From SCBR16-9 sp964537975 (GTDB taxonomy: Bacteria; Hydrogenedentota; Hydrogenedentia; Hydrogenedentales; SCBR16-9), in NCBI GenBank assembly GCA_964537975.1, contig CAZIDP010000016.1, positions 1 to 64,000 of the forward strand: a stretch of 64,000 nucleotides of DNA, given 5' to 3'. The translations under genes were made by a program, and so were the position numbers. Positions 8,911 through 17,657 of this stretch are shown here, piece after piece. Numbering within the stretch: the stretch's first letter is position 1; each line of letters starts with the position of its first letter. The notes below the pieces were generated by a model, which saw nothing but the letters and a program-made list of their open reading frames with translations, was not told the DNA's origin and ran no database searches.

Positions 8911-10162
8911 CTGGTTTGCCTGGAAAGTGGCAATGCGTCATCTTCGATATAACGTCGGTCAGACGCTCTTGACCATGGGGGTCGTCGCCATCAGTGTTAC
9001 CTTGATTATCTTTCTGGGAGCGCTCATCGGAGGACTGCAAATTCGTCTGTTGAATACCATGACCGGTGCCATCCCCCATGTGGTCATACGGCAACCAGAA
9101 CGTTTGCCAATTGCTTTGTGGAATTTACCCCAGGACAGTGAGGTTATCGCACCGCTATATTCAGGTAACGCAGTGAAGTTGGAACAACAGAAACGCACCA
9201 TACCGGATTGGATTGCCTTACTGAACAGGCTCGAAGGAACGGATAAGAATATTATTGCGGTATCCCCTGTTGTAGATGGTTCCGGTTTCATTGCCCGTGG
9301 TGCCGGTCGCCGTGCGGTAACGGTCAACGGGGTCATACCGGAACGGCACAATCAGATTGTTGACCTGGAATCTGACCTCGTGTCCGGCCGATTTTATGGG
9401 CTGAATGCGGGCGAAGTGGTGATGGGATTTTCTCTCTCTGCTGATCTAGGAATGCAGACAGGTGATAAAGTACGCATTACAAGCGAAGAAGGCATAACCG
9501 CAACGTACACATTGGCAGGAATCTATGATACCGGATACAGCGCCATAGACAAAGACGCAGTCTTCATCACCTTGCGTGATGCACAATCTATTTTTGCAGT
9601 CGGACATGCGATTACAGCAATGGGTCTGAAGCTCGACCAAGTGCTCGAAGCAGACTCACTCGCAGAGCGGCTCACATTACAATTGCCTTATGAATCGACT
9701 TCCTGGATGACCGAAAATCGTACGCAGTTAACCGGGTTGCGTGCCCAAAACCAGTCATCAAACATGATTATTGCTTTTACCATCGTGGCTGCCGGGTTTG
9801 GAATAGCCAGCATCCTGATAACCTCCGTGGTGAACAAAATCCGGGAAATCGGTATCCTCAAAGCGATGGGCGCAACCCAGAAACAAATCATCCGCATCTT
9901 CACACTGGAAGGCACCTTAATGGCATTCCTGGGTGGCCTCTTTGGTATTGCCCAAGGCGTAGGCATATGCCTGTATCTGTCACAATTTGAACAAATCGCC
10001 AGTGAAACAGGTCGAACCACCGAAGTATTTCCAATCAACCTGACTCCCGGCCTAATCCTGGGTTCACTCCTGATAGCGATCATCGTCGGCTTCCTTGCCT
10101 CCCTCTACCCGGCTTGGCAGGCCGCCCGCGTCAATCCCATAGAAGTTATTCGAGGACTATGA
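8903..10162 (+). CDS. ABC transporter permease, FtsX/MacB family
   Basis: About 419 residues. One N-terminal transmembrane helix (LLTMGVVAISVTLIIFLGALIGG) is followed by a large periplasmic MacB-type core domain, then three C-terminal helices (about 285-415) with the KIREIGILKAMGATQKQI loop typical of FtsX-type permeases. The ATG at 8903 (MFDWFAWKVAMRHL) overlaps the adaptor stop and is preferred to an in-frame TTG at 8894. The gene ends in ATGA shared with the ATPase start. In this family the transporter works by mechanotransmission, extruding substrates from the periplasmic side or handling lipoproteins (LolCE-like). The adjoining adaptor favours a MacAB-like tripartite exporter over Lol. 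Confidence 0.92.
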   Translation: MFDWFAWKVAMRHLRYNVGQTLLTMGVVAISVTLIIFLGALIGGLQIRLLNTMTGAIPHVVIRQPERLPIALWNLPQDSEVIAPLYSGNAVKLEQQKRTIPDWIALLNRLEGTDKNIIAVSPVVDGSGFIARGAGRRAVTVNGVIPERHNQIVDLESDLVSGRFYGLNAGEVVMGFSLSADLGMQTGDKVRITSEEGITATYTLAGIYDTGYSAIDKDAVFITLRDAQSIFAVGHAITAMGLKLDQVLEADSLAERLTLQLPYESTSWMTENRTQLTGLRAQNQSSNMIIAFTIVAAGFGIASILITSVVNKIREIGILKAMGATQKQIIRIFTLEGTLMAFLGGLFGIAQGVGICLYLSQFEQIASETGRTTEVFPINLTPGLILGSLLIAIIVGFLASLYPAWQAARVNPIEVIRGL

Positions 10163-10854
10163 ATACCAATGCACATAAAGACCAGCACCCTGTTGCTGAA
10201 TTGAAGAGAATCGACAAGATTTATGGTACCCGTGTCAAAACCCAGGTGCTCTTTGATATCAATATGCAGATTAACCCGGGTGAATTTGTCGCTATTGTTG
10301 GCGCATCCGGCTCAGGAAAGACAACGGTGTTGAACATACTGGGGCTGCTCGATACTCCCAGCAACGGAGAGGTCCTCCTCAATGGTAAAAATGCGGCGCA
10401 ACTCGATGAAAGTGCACGCGCGTCGTTGCGTCGGGATTATCTGGGATTCATCTTTCAGTTTCATTACCTGTTACCCGAATTCAATGTACTGGAAAATACC
10501 CTTATGCCCTGCATGCTGCGAGGCCCTGAGAGTATGGCTAACAATCGCGAACGTATGATTGCATTGTTGGAACTGGTCGGCATGGCAGACCGTTTGCGCT
10601 ACCGTCCCAACCAACTCTCCGGTGGTCAGCAGCAGCGCGTAGCCATAGTACGTTCTCTCGCCAATGATCCCCTGTTGATACTCGCCGATGAACCAACAGG
10701 CAATCTGGACAGTAAAACCGGGTATGCCGTCTTCGACCTGATGCAAAACCTCTGTGAAAAAACCGGCAAAGCATTTCTCATGGTTACCCATGACGAAGGT
10801 TTCGCGGCACAAGCCCACCACCAGATTCATCTGGTCGATGGCAGAATTCAATAA
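10159..10854 (+). CDS. ABC transporter ATPase, MacB/LolD family
   Basis: 231 residues when started at the ATG that overlaps the permease stop (ATGA). All ATPase motifs are intact: Walker A GASGSGKTT, Q-loop in FIFQFHYLLPEF, signature LSGGQQQRVAI, Walker B LLILADEPTGNLD and the switch histidine in MVTHDEGF. The EPTGNLD form is characteristic of the MacB/LolD/FtsE group. It powers the permease encoded immediately upstream. An extended in-frame start (TTG at 10114) lies inside the permease gene and is rejected. Confidence 0.94.
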   Translation: MNTNAHKDQHPVAELKRIDKIYGTRVKTQVLFDINMQINPGEFVAIVGASGSGKTTVLNILGLLDTPSNGEVLLNGKNAAQLDESARASLRRDYLGFIFQFHYLLPEFNVLENTLMPCMLRGPESMANNRERMIALLELVGMADRLRYRPNQLSGGQQQRVAIVRSLANDPLLILADEPTGNLDSKTGYAVFDLMQNLCEKTGKAFLMVTHDEGFAAQAHHQIHLVDGRIQ

Positions 10855-10907
10855 GCCATTCAGCCAGAAATCTCACCAATGAGTCCCGCGTTACCAGGTA
10901 CATGTGC

Positions 10908-10913
10908 TATACT
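10908..10913 (+). promoter_or_regulatory. -10-like element upstream of rnpB
   Basis: TATACT lies about 10 bases before the predicted 5' end of RNase P RNA. No convincing -35 hexamer is at the expected distance, so this is a tentative promoter element. Confidence 0.4.
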
Positions 10914-10922
10914 ATGGACAGT

Positions 10923-11302
10923 AAGAGCAGACTGGACGGTCGCGGCATTGCTGTAAAGTGGTGTCGAGGAAAGTCCGGGCTCCACAGGGCAGGGTGCTTC
11001 GTAACGCGAAGGCGGGGTAACCCGACGGAAAGTGGCACAGAAAACATACGGCCTACGTGTCCTTTCGAGGACGCCGGCAAAGGTGAAAAGGTGCGGTAAG
11101 AGCGCACCAGCGTCGTGGTGACACGGCGGCTTGTCAAACCCTACCTGGAGCAATTCCGAATAGGGGAACTATGGCGTGGCCCGCGTTGTTCCCGGGTTGG
11201 AAGCTGGAGGTGTATGGTGACATACATCCAAGAGGAATGACCGTCTCGGGGTATGCCGTAAGGTATGCCCTATGACAGAACCCGGCTTACAGGCCTGCTC
11301 TT
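10923..11302 (+). ncRNA. rnpB: RNase P RNA, bacterial type A
   Basis: The catalytic RNA that matures tRNA 5' ends. The universally conserved GAGGAAAGTCCGGGCTCC block (P4 5' strand and neighbours) starts near 10966. The matching 3' block ACAGAACCCGGCTTACAGG (P4 3' strand with the tRNA CCA-contact region) is near 11274-11293. The ends pair as P1: AAGAGCAG (10923-10930) with CTGCTCTT (11295-11302). The length of about 380 nt and the AGGGTGC and GGTAACCC elements fit type A. It is transcribed in the same direction as the upstream ABC operon. Open frames over this interval are spurious. Ends are set by the P1 pairing and may be off by a few bases. Confidence 0.96.
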
Positions 11303-11507
11303 GCTTCAAATTAACCTTGACAAGGTTGCCTGGTATTACGGCGGGGCGATTCACCTGAACATCAGTTCCATCTTCGGGTATCGCCCCAGTTCGAAATTAT
11401 GTACCCGACTACCCCACACTCCACTTGCACGACCAGTATGTGTTATGGCGCTTCGCGTCAAGACTTTGTAGTGACAAACACAGTGTTGGGAACTATTTAT
11501 ATAATGA
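11303..11507. other. Intergenic region after rnpB with two inverted repeats
   Basis: No gene is recognised. A six-base stem AACCTT-gac-AAGGTT (11313-11327) follows rnpB by ten bases and may serve as its 3' end, but it lacks a T-tract. A second inverted repeat, GGGGCGAT with ATCGCCCC, lies near 11343-11387 with a loop of roughly 30 bases. The converging gene on the other strand ends at 11508. Confidence 0.4.
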
Positions 11508-13189
11508 CTAAAAAGGCTGCTTCTGGGCTTCATAAGCTTTACGGCTTTCTTCTAGCATCGTCATCAATCTTAATCGTTCCTTCTGTAAAATATCGAGTCT
11601 ACTTTGATTCCATTCTCTCTGGGAATCACTTTTGTCATTCTCTATTATTATTTTTCTATCTTCTATCGCTTTGTCAAAACTTTGTATTCGCTCTTCAAGA
11701 AAATCGAGAAACGCTGTCGGGTTATTATTATTATTTACCAGATTGGGCATTTGTTGTTGTACTGTTGTTTGCAGTGCGGGTACTTGGATAGTAGTGGTTT
11801 CCTGCTCTTTCAGCGAGGCAACCACCGAATCCGGTGCATATCCATTCCGTATGAGTTCAAGTTCTTCACGAAGCTGTTGTTCGCGTTCTATATCTAACGC
11901 ATGGGACATATCTTTACCAGCAACTTCCATTCTGGATTGTACTGCTTCCAATTCGGATTCCCTGCTGCGTAGCAGATTCTCCTTCCATTGCGCCGCAAAA
12001 GTGGCCAGAATATTCTCGGGCATTGCCTGGCGTATTTTTTCAACACCCTGTTCCGCAAGCAGGCGAATCTCATAAAATTCCACTTTCTGATCAATGCGCT
12101 CCGTTCGGTCTTCATTCCATTCACGATAAACCATACTGGAAAATGGATCATTTTCTGCAATTTCTTCCAAGCGTTGCAGGTAATTGGAAGAGCGGGTATT
12201 ACCGGCGGCAATCACTGCCAGTCTGCGTCGTCTTGGGTCTGGGTCTGCCAATGATCGGTCAATTTCACTTTCTATAAAAATTTTTGAGGGTGTGTTTTGC
12301 GCCTGGTATTGCATGGCGAGGTCAGGGAGCATAAATAACCGATTTTCTTCGGATGGCTCTCCCCGGTATTTTAGAAGCGCCGCAGATATCGCCACTTCTT
12401 CCCTGCTTCTGTTTAATTGGCGGTATCTTGAGCTTGGCTTTAAACCCAACCGTTCCAGCCTCTGTAAGCCGGGTTCACCGGCACTCTCGAGTGCCAACTG
12501 CGCGTCAACCAACATGTCCAGTATTTTAAAGGGACGTTCCGGCATATCAAGTAAAGCATGAAACTCCCGATAAATATCGTAGAGTACATCTGCAATAAAT
12601 TCATTGTCATGCTGGACGGACTGGAGTAAACGTACAAACCTCCATTTCTGCCAAATATTTGTATCTGGATCTTGTAAAATAATATCATAGATTATTGGTA
12701 AAATAATATCAGGAGGAAACAATCGGGTGATAGTACTTATGAACGCTTGTTGTATCCCACGCTCTTCAAATTGCATGGCAACATTGCCCGCATGTTCCGC
12801 AAGCTCTTCCATCTCTTCACGTGTACACCGACCGATTCGTATTTCCAGTGCATCCGGCATCCAGCGTCTTGGACGATGTACCCACATATTGAGAATTTCT
12901 TCCCCTGTCATCTCCATGGCTTCCGAAGGCAGGCGCTTCATATGCCATAATGCTGTTGCTTCCGCCTCAGTAAGTCTTGGGTAACGCCCCTCAACGGGAG
13001 CCAGCACCAAGGGACCATGGGGCACAGCGGCATGTGCCTGGCTGTGCTGCCAGCGCTGTTCCGCTATATACGTGCAGCTTCGTCCAGCGTCATTGATTGT
13101 GCCCACAGTCCCATCGACCAGAAACACGTGATGCAAAACAGCAAGCAGTAAGTAATTCTTTTTTGTATCGGTACTCCAAAGTTTTTCAT
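11508..13189 (-). CDS. Exported protein of unknown function with apparent N-terminal frameshift
   Basis: The main reading frame is open from beyond 13200 to 11508, but its first 40 codons do not look like a start. The only good start is the ATG at 13189, 8 bases after AGGAG, in a different frame. It encodes MKNFGVPIQKRITYCLLFCI then TCFWSMGLWAQSMTLDEAARI, a convincing signal peptide, before TAG at 13066-13064. A one-base shift near that stop joins the main frame (AEQRWQHSQ...). The protein would be about 560 residues: a long helical region, then an Arg/Glu/Gln-rich coiled-coil tail (last ~200 residues) with an Asn-rich spot (LVNNNNNPT). No family recognised. The shift may be an assembly error or a true inactivating change. 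A long hairpin directly precedes the ribosome site. Confidence 0.7.
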
Positions 13190-13202
13190 TGTTGCATCTC
13201 CT

Positions 13203-13240
13203 AAGCATGGTTAAGAATATCTACACTCTTAACCATGCTT
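13203..13240 (-). promoter_or_regulatory. Perfect 14-bp inverted repeat abutting a ribosome-binding site
   Basis: Arms AAGCATGGTTAAGA (13203-13216) and TCTTAACCATGCTT (13227-13240) match without a mismatch around a 10-base spacer. The AGGAG of the downstream leftward gene (13198-13202) begins at the next base. There is no T-tract, so it is not an ordinary terminator. It could be an mRNA hairpin controlling ribosome access or a protein operator. Confidence 0.7.
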
Positions 13241-13295
13241 GTTCTATATTAAAATTGATGCAAATCCAGATCACATATACACCTTGTCACACAAC

Positions 13296-14384
13296 CTACG
13301 GCAGCGACACGGTGATCTGGTCGTAGCCCTGGATTCTGCGGGTGCTGCGACCAAACACACCTGTAATGGCATCATCGCCTTCCCAGACAAGCGCATCAAA
13401 AAAAATACCACCGAAACGGTTGTTCTTTACTGTATACGCAAATTGCTCCTGCTCCATTAAGGAATGTGGCTCAAATGTTGCCACTTTACTGTGCCAGGAA
13501 TCCGGGTCCAACGGCCTATCCAGGTTATCACAGTACAGCGTTACCAGGAGCACTTCCTGAAACCGTCCTTTGGCGTCAAGCTCTTCACGGGTCATCGCCA
13601 TAAATGCAAACAATGGCCGGACTGGATGCCAAATAATAGGTGACATTATTATATAGGTGGTTTCATCCGCCCAGATACTATAACTCATATCCTGGCGGTT
13701 CGCAAAGGGAAACAAAGGCAGACCAGACACATTTCCGGCATCTCCTTCTTGTTCCAATGGATTATTTTCTTCCGGTGTAGCCAAAACATCGTAGAGGAAC
13801 CAGATGTGCCGCATAGCATCCGCAGGCACCCCATATGCAGGTAATCGGTGAACATATGCCAGGAATTGTCTGTCCGATGACAGCGCATATGATTTTTGGA
13901 AGTGTGCCCAAACTTTATCTATGACTTCTTTGCGCGCCAAATCCAGTATGAAGATTTCGTTGCCACCAAACACCGACACCACCAAGGCGCGATCTCCAGA
14001 AGCAAGCAGGATTTCTTCAATATAAGGTTGACGAAATACGCTTAACTCCAGCACTACGAGTGATTCTGTGCCATCAACGATATCGGAGATAAGCAGTTCA
14101 ACACCATTGCGCCTGTATTCAATATTGAATACTTCCGTCGCCAGCGTTATCCGATATCGTTCATTCTCAACGAAATCACCTTTCTGCATCCCTCTGACTT
14201 CTACATCCGAAACGGAAGGGATCGCACTTGCTTTTGTGTCCTGTTGTTCATCTGAAAAGGCTTGGGCAGCCACAGGCAGGGAAATGAATAAGAGGAGTAG
14301 TGGTAAGGTGCCAAACACCAGATTTCTGAAAAGAGACCTCTGATACAAGGATGGAAAGCGAGAAGATACAGGGGTGGTGCGCAT
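13296..14384 (-). CDS. Exported protein, possibly beta-propeller, unknown function
   Basis: About 362 residues from the ATG at 14384, which has GGAGG 7 bases upstream; a further in-frame start at 14429 has no ribosome site. The N-terminus has two Arg-rich stretches, then the hydrophobic LVFGTLPLLLLFISLPVAAQA with cleavage near AQA/F, a Sec signal peptide. The mature protein has repeated beta-rich segments (ALVVSVFGGNEIFILDL, SYALSSDRQFLAYVHRL, FLYDV) reminiscent of WD40/TolB-like propeller blades, but no diagnostic motif. It lies upstream of the frameshifted gene on the same strand, separated by about 100 bases including the 14-bp inverted repeat. Function not known. Confidence 0.8.
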   Translation of the reverse strand: MRTTPVSSRFPSLYQRSLFRNLVFGTLPLLLLFISLPVAAQAFSDEQQDTKASAIPSVSDVEVRGMQKGDFVENERYRITLATEVFNIEYRRNGVELLISDIVDGTESLVVLELSVFRQPYIEEILLASGDRALVVSVFGGNEIFILDLARKEVIDKVWAHFQKSYALSSDRQFLAYVHRLPAYGVPADAMRHIWFLYDVLATPEENNPLEQEGDAGNVSGLPLFPFANRQDMSYSIWADETTYIIMSPIIWHPVRPLFAFMAMTREELDAKGRFQEVLLVTLYCDNLDRPLDPDSWHSKVATFEPHSLMEQEQFAYTVKNNRFGGIFFDALVWEGDDAITGVFGRSTRRIQGYDQITVSLP

Positions 14385-14410
14385 TTCAATGTCCTCCAAA
14401 CAGATCACGA

Positions 14411-14447
14411 TGACACCCATCTCCAGCACACCCAGAATTGGGTGTCA
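14411..14447 (-). promoter_or_regulatory. Leader with two mutually exclusive hairpins
   Basis: In the leftward leader of the gene starting at 14384, the arm TGACACCCA (14447-14439) can pair either with TGGGTGT at 14434-14428, giving a tight hairpin with a 4-base loop, or with TGGGTGTCA at 14419-14411, giving a 9-base stem with a longer loop. The two pairings exclude each other. The arms lie about 15-50 bases upstream of the GGAGG ribosome site. Confidence 0.4.
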
Positions 14448-14621
14448 GCTATTTCTAATTAGCATATCTGTTTTACATCAGTAAGTCAAGCATTAAAATT
14501 CACCACGTTAACAACAGAGTTCACAAGATATCATTGGAATGATAAGACATGTTCAATTTGTTTAATAAGGGAATTAAATATATAAAAATTGTCACCAATT
14601 CAAGTAAAACAGGAGCATGTA

Positions 14622-15275
14622 ATGCTAACACCAAACAGAAAGTACCTTACAGTAATTAACTGCACCATCCCCTATCTCATTGTGTCGTTCTTCATGCTTA
14701 CCGCGCATGCAAATGAGATCAAGACCCCACCGGATAATGCCGAAGATGTTGATCCGATTTCACTTGAAAGTACAATTCCAGAAGTGGAATTGCGAACAGT
14801 TGAAAATGAAATCATCACATTGAAGGAAGTCATTGAAGGCAAGAAAACATTACTGGTTTTTTATCGTGGAGGCTGGTGTATGTATTGCAACATGCAATTG
14901 GGGAACCTTGCGACAATATCTGAGGAGCTGAAATCACAACATATCCAGATCGTCGCAATCAGTCCCGATAAGCCCTCAAATTTAAAATCAACAATAGAAG
15001 AGGCAGAGCTGGACTATATGCTGTTATCAGACTCAAAAGCCAATGCAGCCAAAGCTTTTGGTATTGCTTTTCGCGTTGATGCACAAACACGAGAGCTATA
15101 CACGGAATATGGAATCGACCTGGAAGAAGCCAGTGGGGAATCGCATCATTTGCTGCCTGTTCCCGCAGTGTTTTTAGTAGATACAGATGAGACCATTCGA
15201 TTTGTGCATGTTGATCCGGATTACCGCGAGCGATTATCCAATGAAAAATTATTAGAAGCGGTATCAGGCTTATAA
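14622..15275 (+). CDS. Peroxiredoxin-like (AhpC/TSA) exported thiol oxidoreductase
   Basis: About 217 residues from the ATG at 14622, 7 bases after AGGAG. An N-terminal hydrophobic segment (IPYLIVSFFMLTAHA) is a signal peptide with an AHA/N cleavage site, so it probably acts in the periplasm. The redox centre is RGGWCMYCNMQL (C-x-x-C), as in the peroxiredoxin-like family that normally reads RGxWCPYC. It is followed by HIQIVAISPD, the thioredoxin-fold strand, and the cis-Pro region VPAVFLVD. Likely role: reduction of peroxides or thiol exchange. Met replaces the usual Pro in the CPYC-type motif. Expressed alone; a hairpin follows about 65 bases downstream. Confidence 0.85.
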   Translation: MLTPNRKYLTVINCTIPYLIVSFFMLTAHANEIKTPPDNAEDVDPISLESTIPEVELRTVENEIITLKEVIEGKKTLLVFYRGGWCMYCNMQLGNLATISEELKSQHIQIVAISPDKPSNLKSTIEEAELDYMLLSDSKANAAKAFGIAFRVDAQTRELYTEYGIDLEEASGESHHLLPVPAVFLVDTDETIRFVHVDPDYRERLSNEKLLEAVSGL

Positions 15276-15340
15276 GGAATCACATACTGCAAATTTTTCC
15301 AGATTGTATCTTCAGCAAATTAGCAAACTAGGCATAAATG

Positions 15341-15390
15341 CCAATCCGTGAGTTTCGGACTCATTAGAATTGGTCCTTATTGCTCTTTTT
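15341..15390 (+). terminator. Possible terminator of the peroxiredoxin-like gene
   Basis: Nested inverted repeats: CCAAT (15341-15345) with ATTGG (15369-15373) around TGAGT-TTCGG-ACTCA (15349-15363). A TTTTT run lies 12 bases after the stem (15386-15390). The distance to the T-run makes this a weak candidate. Confidence 0.35.
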
Positions 15391-15558
15391 ATGCAAAATT
15401 TATCTTAAAAAGACATTGCTATTGACCCGATTTTACTGGATAATAATGTAGATATTGATAGCCAGGTTTATCTGAAATCACACATCATTAACGGGGGACA
15501 CTTGATACTGGCTTTTTATAGGGCATAACTTATAACTGATCCAAGGGGGAACTTTGCC

Positions 15559-16665
15559 ATGACATCGAAAGAACGCGTAATGACTGCTGTAAATCATCAG
15601 GTGCCGGATCGTACCCCGATTCAAACGTATCTGACACCGGAACTGATGGAGAAGCTTTTCCAGCATTTCAATATCCGTGATTACAATCGTTTGCTCGACA
15701 TACTCGGCGTTGATTTACGCATGGTAAATGCGCCTTATGTTGGTAAACTGATTGATCTGCCACCAGGTTCTGATGTTGTGGATGAATGGGGTGTAGGTTA
15801 TACCCATTTTGATCATGGTCACGGCGGTAGTTATCCGGAACCAAACTACTTGGCACTAAAAGCTATCGAAACCTGGGAACAATTTGAGGCCTACCCCTGG
15901 CCAAGCCCGGACGACTACGATTATTCCCAGATTGAAGCTCAATGTGACGCGCTTTCTTATTATGCGGTATGCACAGGACATGCCGGAGCACCGGACATTG
16001 TCAATGGCGTGGGACGAGGCCGTGGAATGGAACAGGTACTCACCGACATCATGATGCAGGACCCGATTGGTGTGGCAATCATCGACAAGCGATGCGATCA
16101 TTATTATGAAGTGCTGCGACGCACACTGGAAGCAGGGAAGGGCAAGATTGATATCTTCTGTACAGGTGAGGATACCGGCAACCAGCTTGGCCCGATGTTT
16201 CCCCCGATGGTATTTGATGACTTTTTCCGACCTCGGCTTCAGCGCTTCTATGACCTTGGTCATGAGTTCGGCTGCAAGGTCATGATGCATTCTTGTGGAA
16301 GCACACGCCAACTCATGCCACGCTTTGTCGAAATGGGCCTGGATATACTGGATGCCATGCAACCAGAACCAACGGGAATGATTCCGGAAGAAATCAAACG
16401 AGACCACGGCAATGAATTGGCTTTCTGCGGACTTATAAGCACCCAGAAGACTCTTCCATTCGGCACGGCAGAAGATTGCAGAGATGAAGCACGACATCGC
16501 TTGAGTACCATGACCGTGAATGGGGGATACATTTTTTCACCGGCACATTGCATCCAGGCAGACAACCCGGTGGAGAATGTGTTGGCGATCTACGAGGAGG
16601 CATTGGGATTGGAGCCGGGTGCATTCGACGATGGCAGTGCATGGTGTGAGGTGCGCAACGTATGA
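15559..16665 (+). CDS. UroD-family methyltransferase (MtaA/CmuA-like)
   Basis: 368 residues; the ATG has AAGGGGG about 10 bases upstream. The protein covers the whole URO-D/methylcobamide methyltransferase TIM barrel. It keeps the zinc-binding His-x-Cys (MMHSCGS, His244/Cys246) and a later Cys331 (FSPAHCIQ), which in MtaA-type enzymes hold the zinc that activates the methyl acceptor thiol. This argues for methyl transfer rather than haem-pathway uroporphyrinogen decarboxylation (HemE). It has no adjacent corrinoid-protein gene, but one lies about 17 kb downstream. The segment TGEDTGNQLGPMFPP fits the barrel loop conserved in this family. Substrate unknown. Confidence 0.85.
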   Translation: MTSKERVMTAVNHQVPDRTPIQTYLTPELMEKLFQHFNIRDYNRLLDILGVDLRMVNAPYVGKLIDLPPGSDVVDEWGVGYTHFDHGHGGSYPEPNYLALKAIETWEQFEAYPWPSPDDYDYSQIEAQCDALSYYAVCTGHAGAPDIVNGVGRGRGMEQVLTDIMMQDPIGVAIIDKRCDHYYEVLRRTLEAGKGKIDIFCTGEDTGNQLGPMFPPMVFDDFFRPRLQRFYDLGHEFGCKVMMHSCGSTRQLMPRFVEMGLDILDAMQPEPTGMIPEEIKRDHGNELAFCGLISTQKTLPFGTAEDCRDEARHRLSTMTVNGGYIFSPAHCIQADNPVENVLAIYEEALGLEPGAFDDGSAWCEVRNV

Positions 16666-16763
16666 TAATCTCTGTTTTCTCACAAAAAGTGGCACACCAT
16701 GCCTGTATGAAGTCATTGACACCTATAATTATTGCTCTTAACTATACATCATGAAGCTGAACG

Positions 16764-17624
16764 CTATGAGGATTCATTCTCTTCAACAGATTGGGAATCT
16801 TCAGAATTGCCCGCCAGCTTCATGCCACCTTTGTTCTCCGGGTCCAGTGTAAGTATCCGTTGACCAATAGCAGTTGCTTTTTCATTGGCTCCCAGATGTC
16901 CGTAACAGACACCCAAACGATTTAATATATCCAGCAATGAAAAATGCTCGCCATATGCGCTATATTGCACATTGGGCTTGGCTCGGTTTTCTGCTGCATC
17001 CAATGCATCCCGGGCTTCAGCATATTTTTGATGCATCATGAGAATTTCGCCACGCAAATAGTATCCCTCAGGATGCTCCGGGCTGGTTTCCACCATCTGG
17101 TCTACCTGCCGCATGGCTTCACCCAGAGCCTGTTCAGCGATAACATGATGACCACCCATGAGGGCTGCCCGTCCCAATAGGTATAAAGTTGAAAATAACG
17201 GCTGCCCCATCAGACTTGCAGCCTGGGCGAGTTGCATTGATTCTTCCCATTTACCTTGATTAAAAGCACAATGCGCTAAACCCAACTGTGCACGTTGATT
17301 CGCCGGTTTGACTTGCAACACTTCATCGAAGACCTGGCTGGCTTCCCGAAACTTTCCCATTTCCATCAGGGCATTACCCAGATCTATCCGGATTGGTATC
17401 TGATGCGGCTTTTCCTTGATGACACGCACAAAAAGATCTATGGCATCCTGAAGCTTGCCCATACGCATATAACATCGTCCCAGTTGATGATATGCAGCCA
17501 AATAACTATCATCAAGTGTAATGGTACGATTGAAATGTTGAATTGCCTGTTCAACATCCCCCCGCATCGCAGCGGTAACGCCCTCATCATAATAACTATC
17601 TGCTGTATCACCGCCAAAAACCAT
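16764..17624 (-). CDS. Tetratricopeptide-repeat protein
   Basis: 286 residues, with AAGGAG before the ATG. At least five TPR units are visible (AIQHFNRTITLDDSYLAAYH; AIDLFVRVIKEKP; ASQVFDEVLQVKPANQRAQL; and later copies), covering almost the whole protein, ending in an acidic tail. No signal peptide, so it is cytoplasmic and presumably a protein-interaction scaffold. It is the last gene of a probable operon with the Gfo/Idh oxidoreductase and aroB, 33 bases after aroB. No specific partner can be named. Confidence 0.9.
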   Translation of the reverse strand: MVFGGDTADSYYDEGVTAAMRGDVEQAIQHFNRTITLDDSYLAAYHQLGRCYMRMGKLQDAIDLFVRVIKEKPHQIPIRIDLGNALMEMGKFREASQVFDEVLQVKPANQRAQLGLAHCAFNQGKWEESMQLAQAASLMGQPLFSTLYLLGRAALMGGHHVIAEQALGEAMRQVDQMVETSPEHPEGYYLRGEILMMHQKYAEARDALDAAENRAKPNVQYSAYGEHFSLLDILNRLGVCYGHLGANEKATAIGQRILTLDPENKGGMKLAGNSEDSQSVEENESS

Positions 17625-17657
17625 GACTATTCTCCTTGATTAAATACTACTTCAATC

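Noticed and set aside
10860..11354. Several open frames on both strands over 10860-11354
   Set aside because: They lie across RNase P RNA, whose conserved blocks and P1 pairing explain the sequence; the proteins are Cys/Arg-rich nonsense.
11385..11410. TTCGAA-containing stretch that could be a tRNA T-loop
   Set aside because: No flanking T-stem, anticodon arm or acceptor stem could be paired.
15559..16665. HemE (uroporphyrinogen decarboxylase) for the UroD-family genes
   Set aside because: His-x-Cys zinc motif, several paralogues and a corrinoid neighbour favour methyltransferases; no other haem genes nearby.
16687..16702. TGGCAC...TGCC as a sigma54 promoter downstream of the UroD gene
   Set aside because: GG-GC spacing is 8 rather than 10 and no rightward gene follows.
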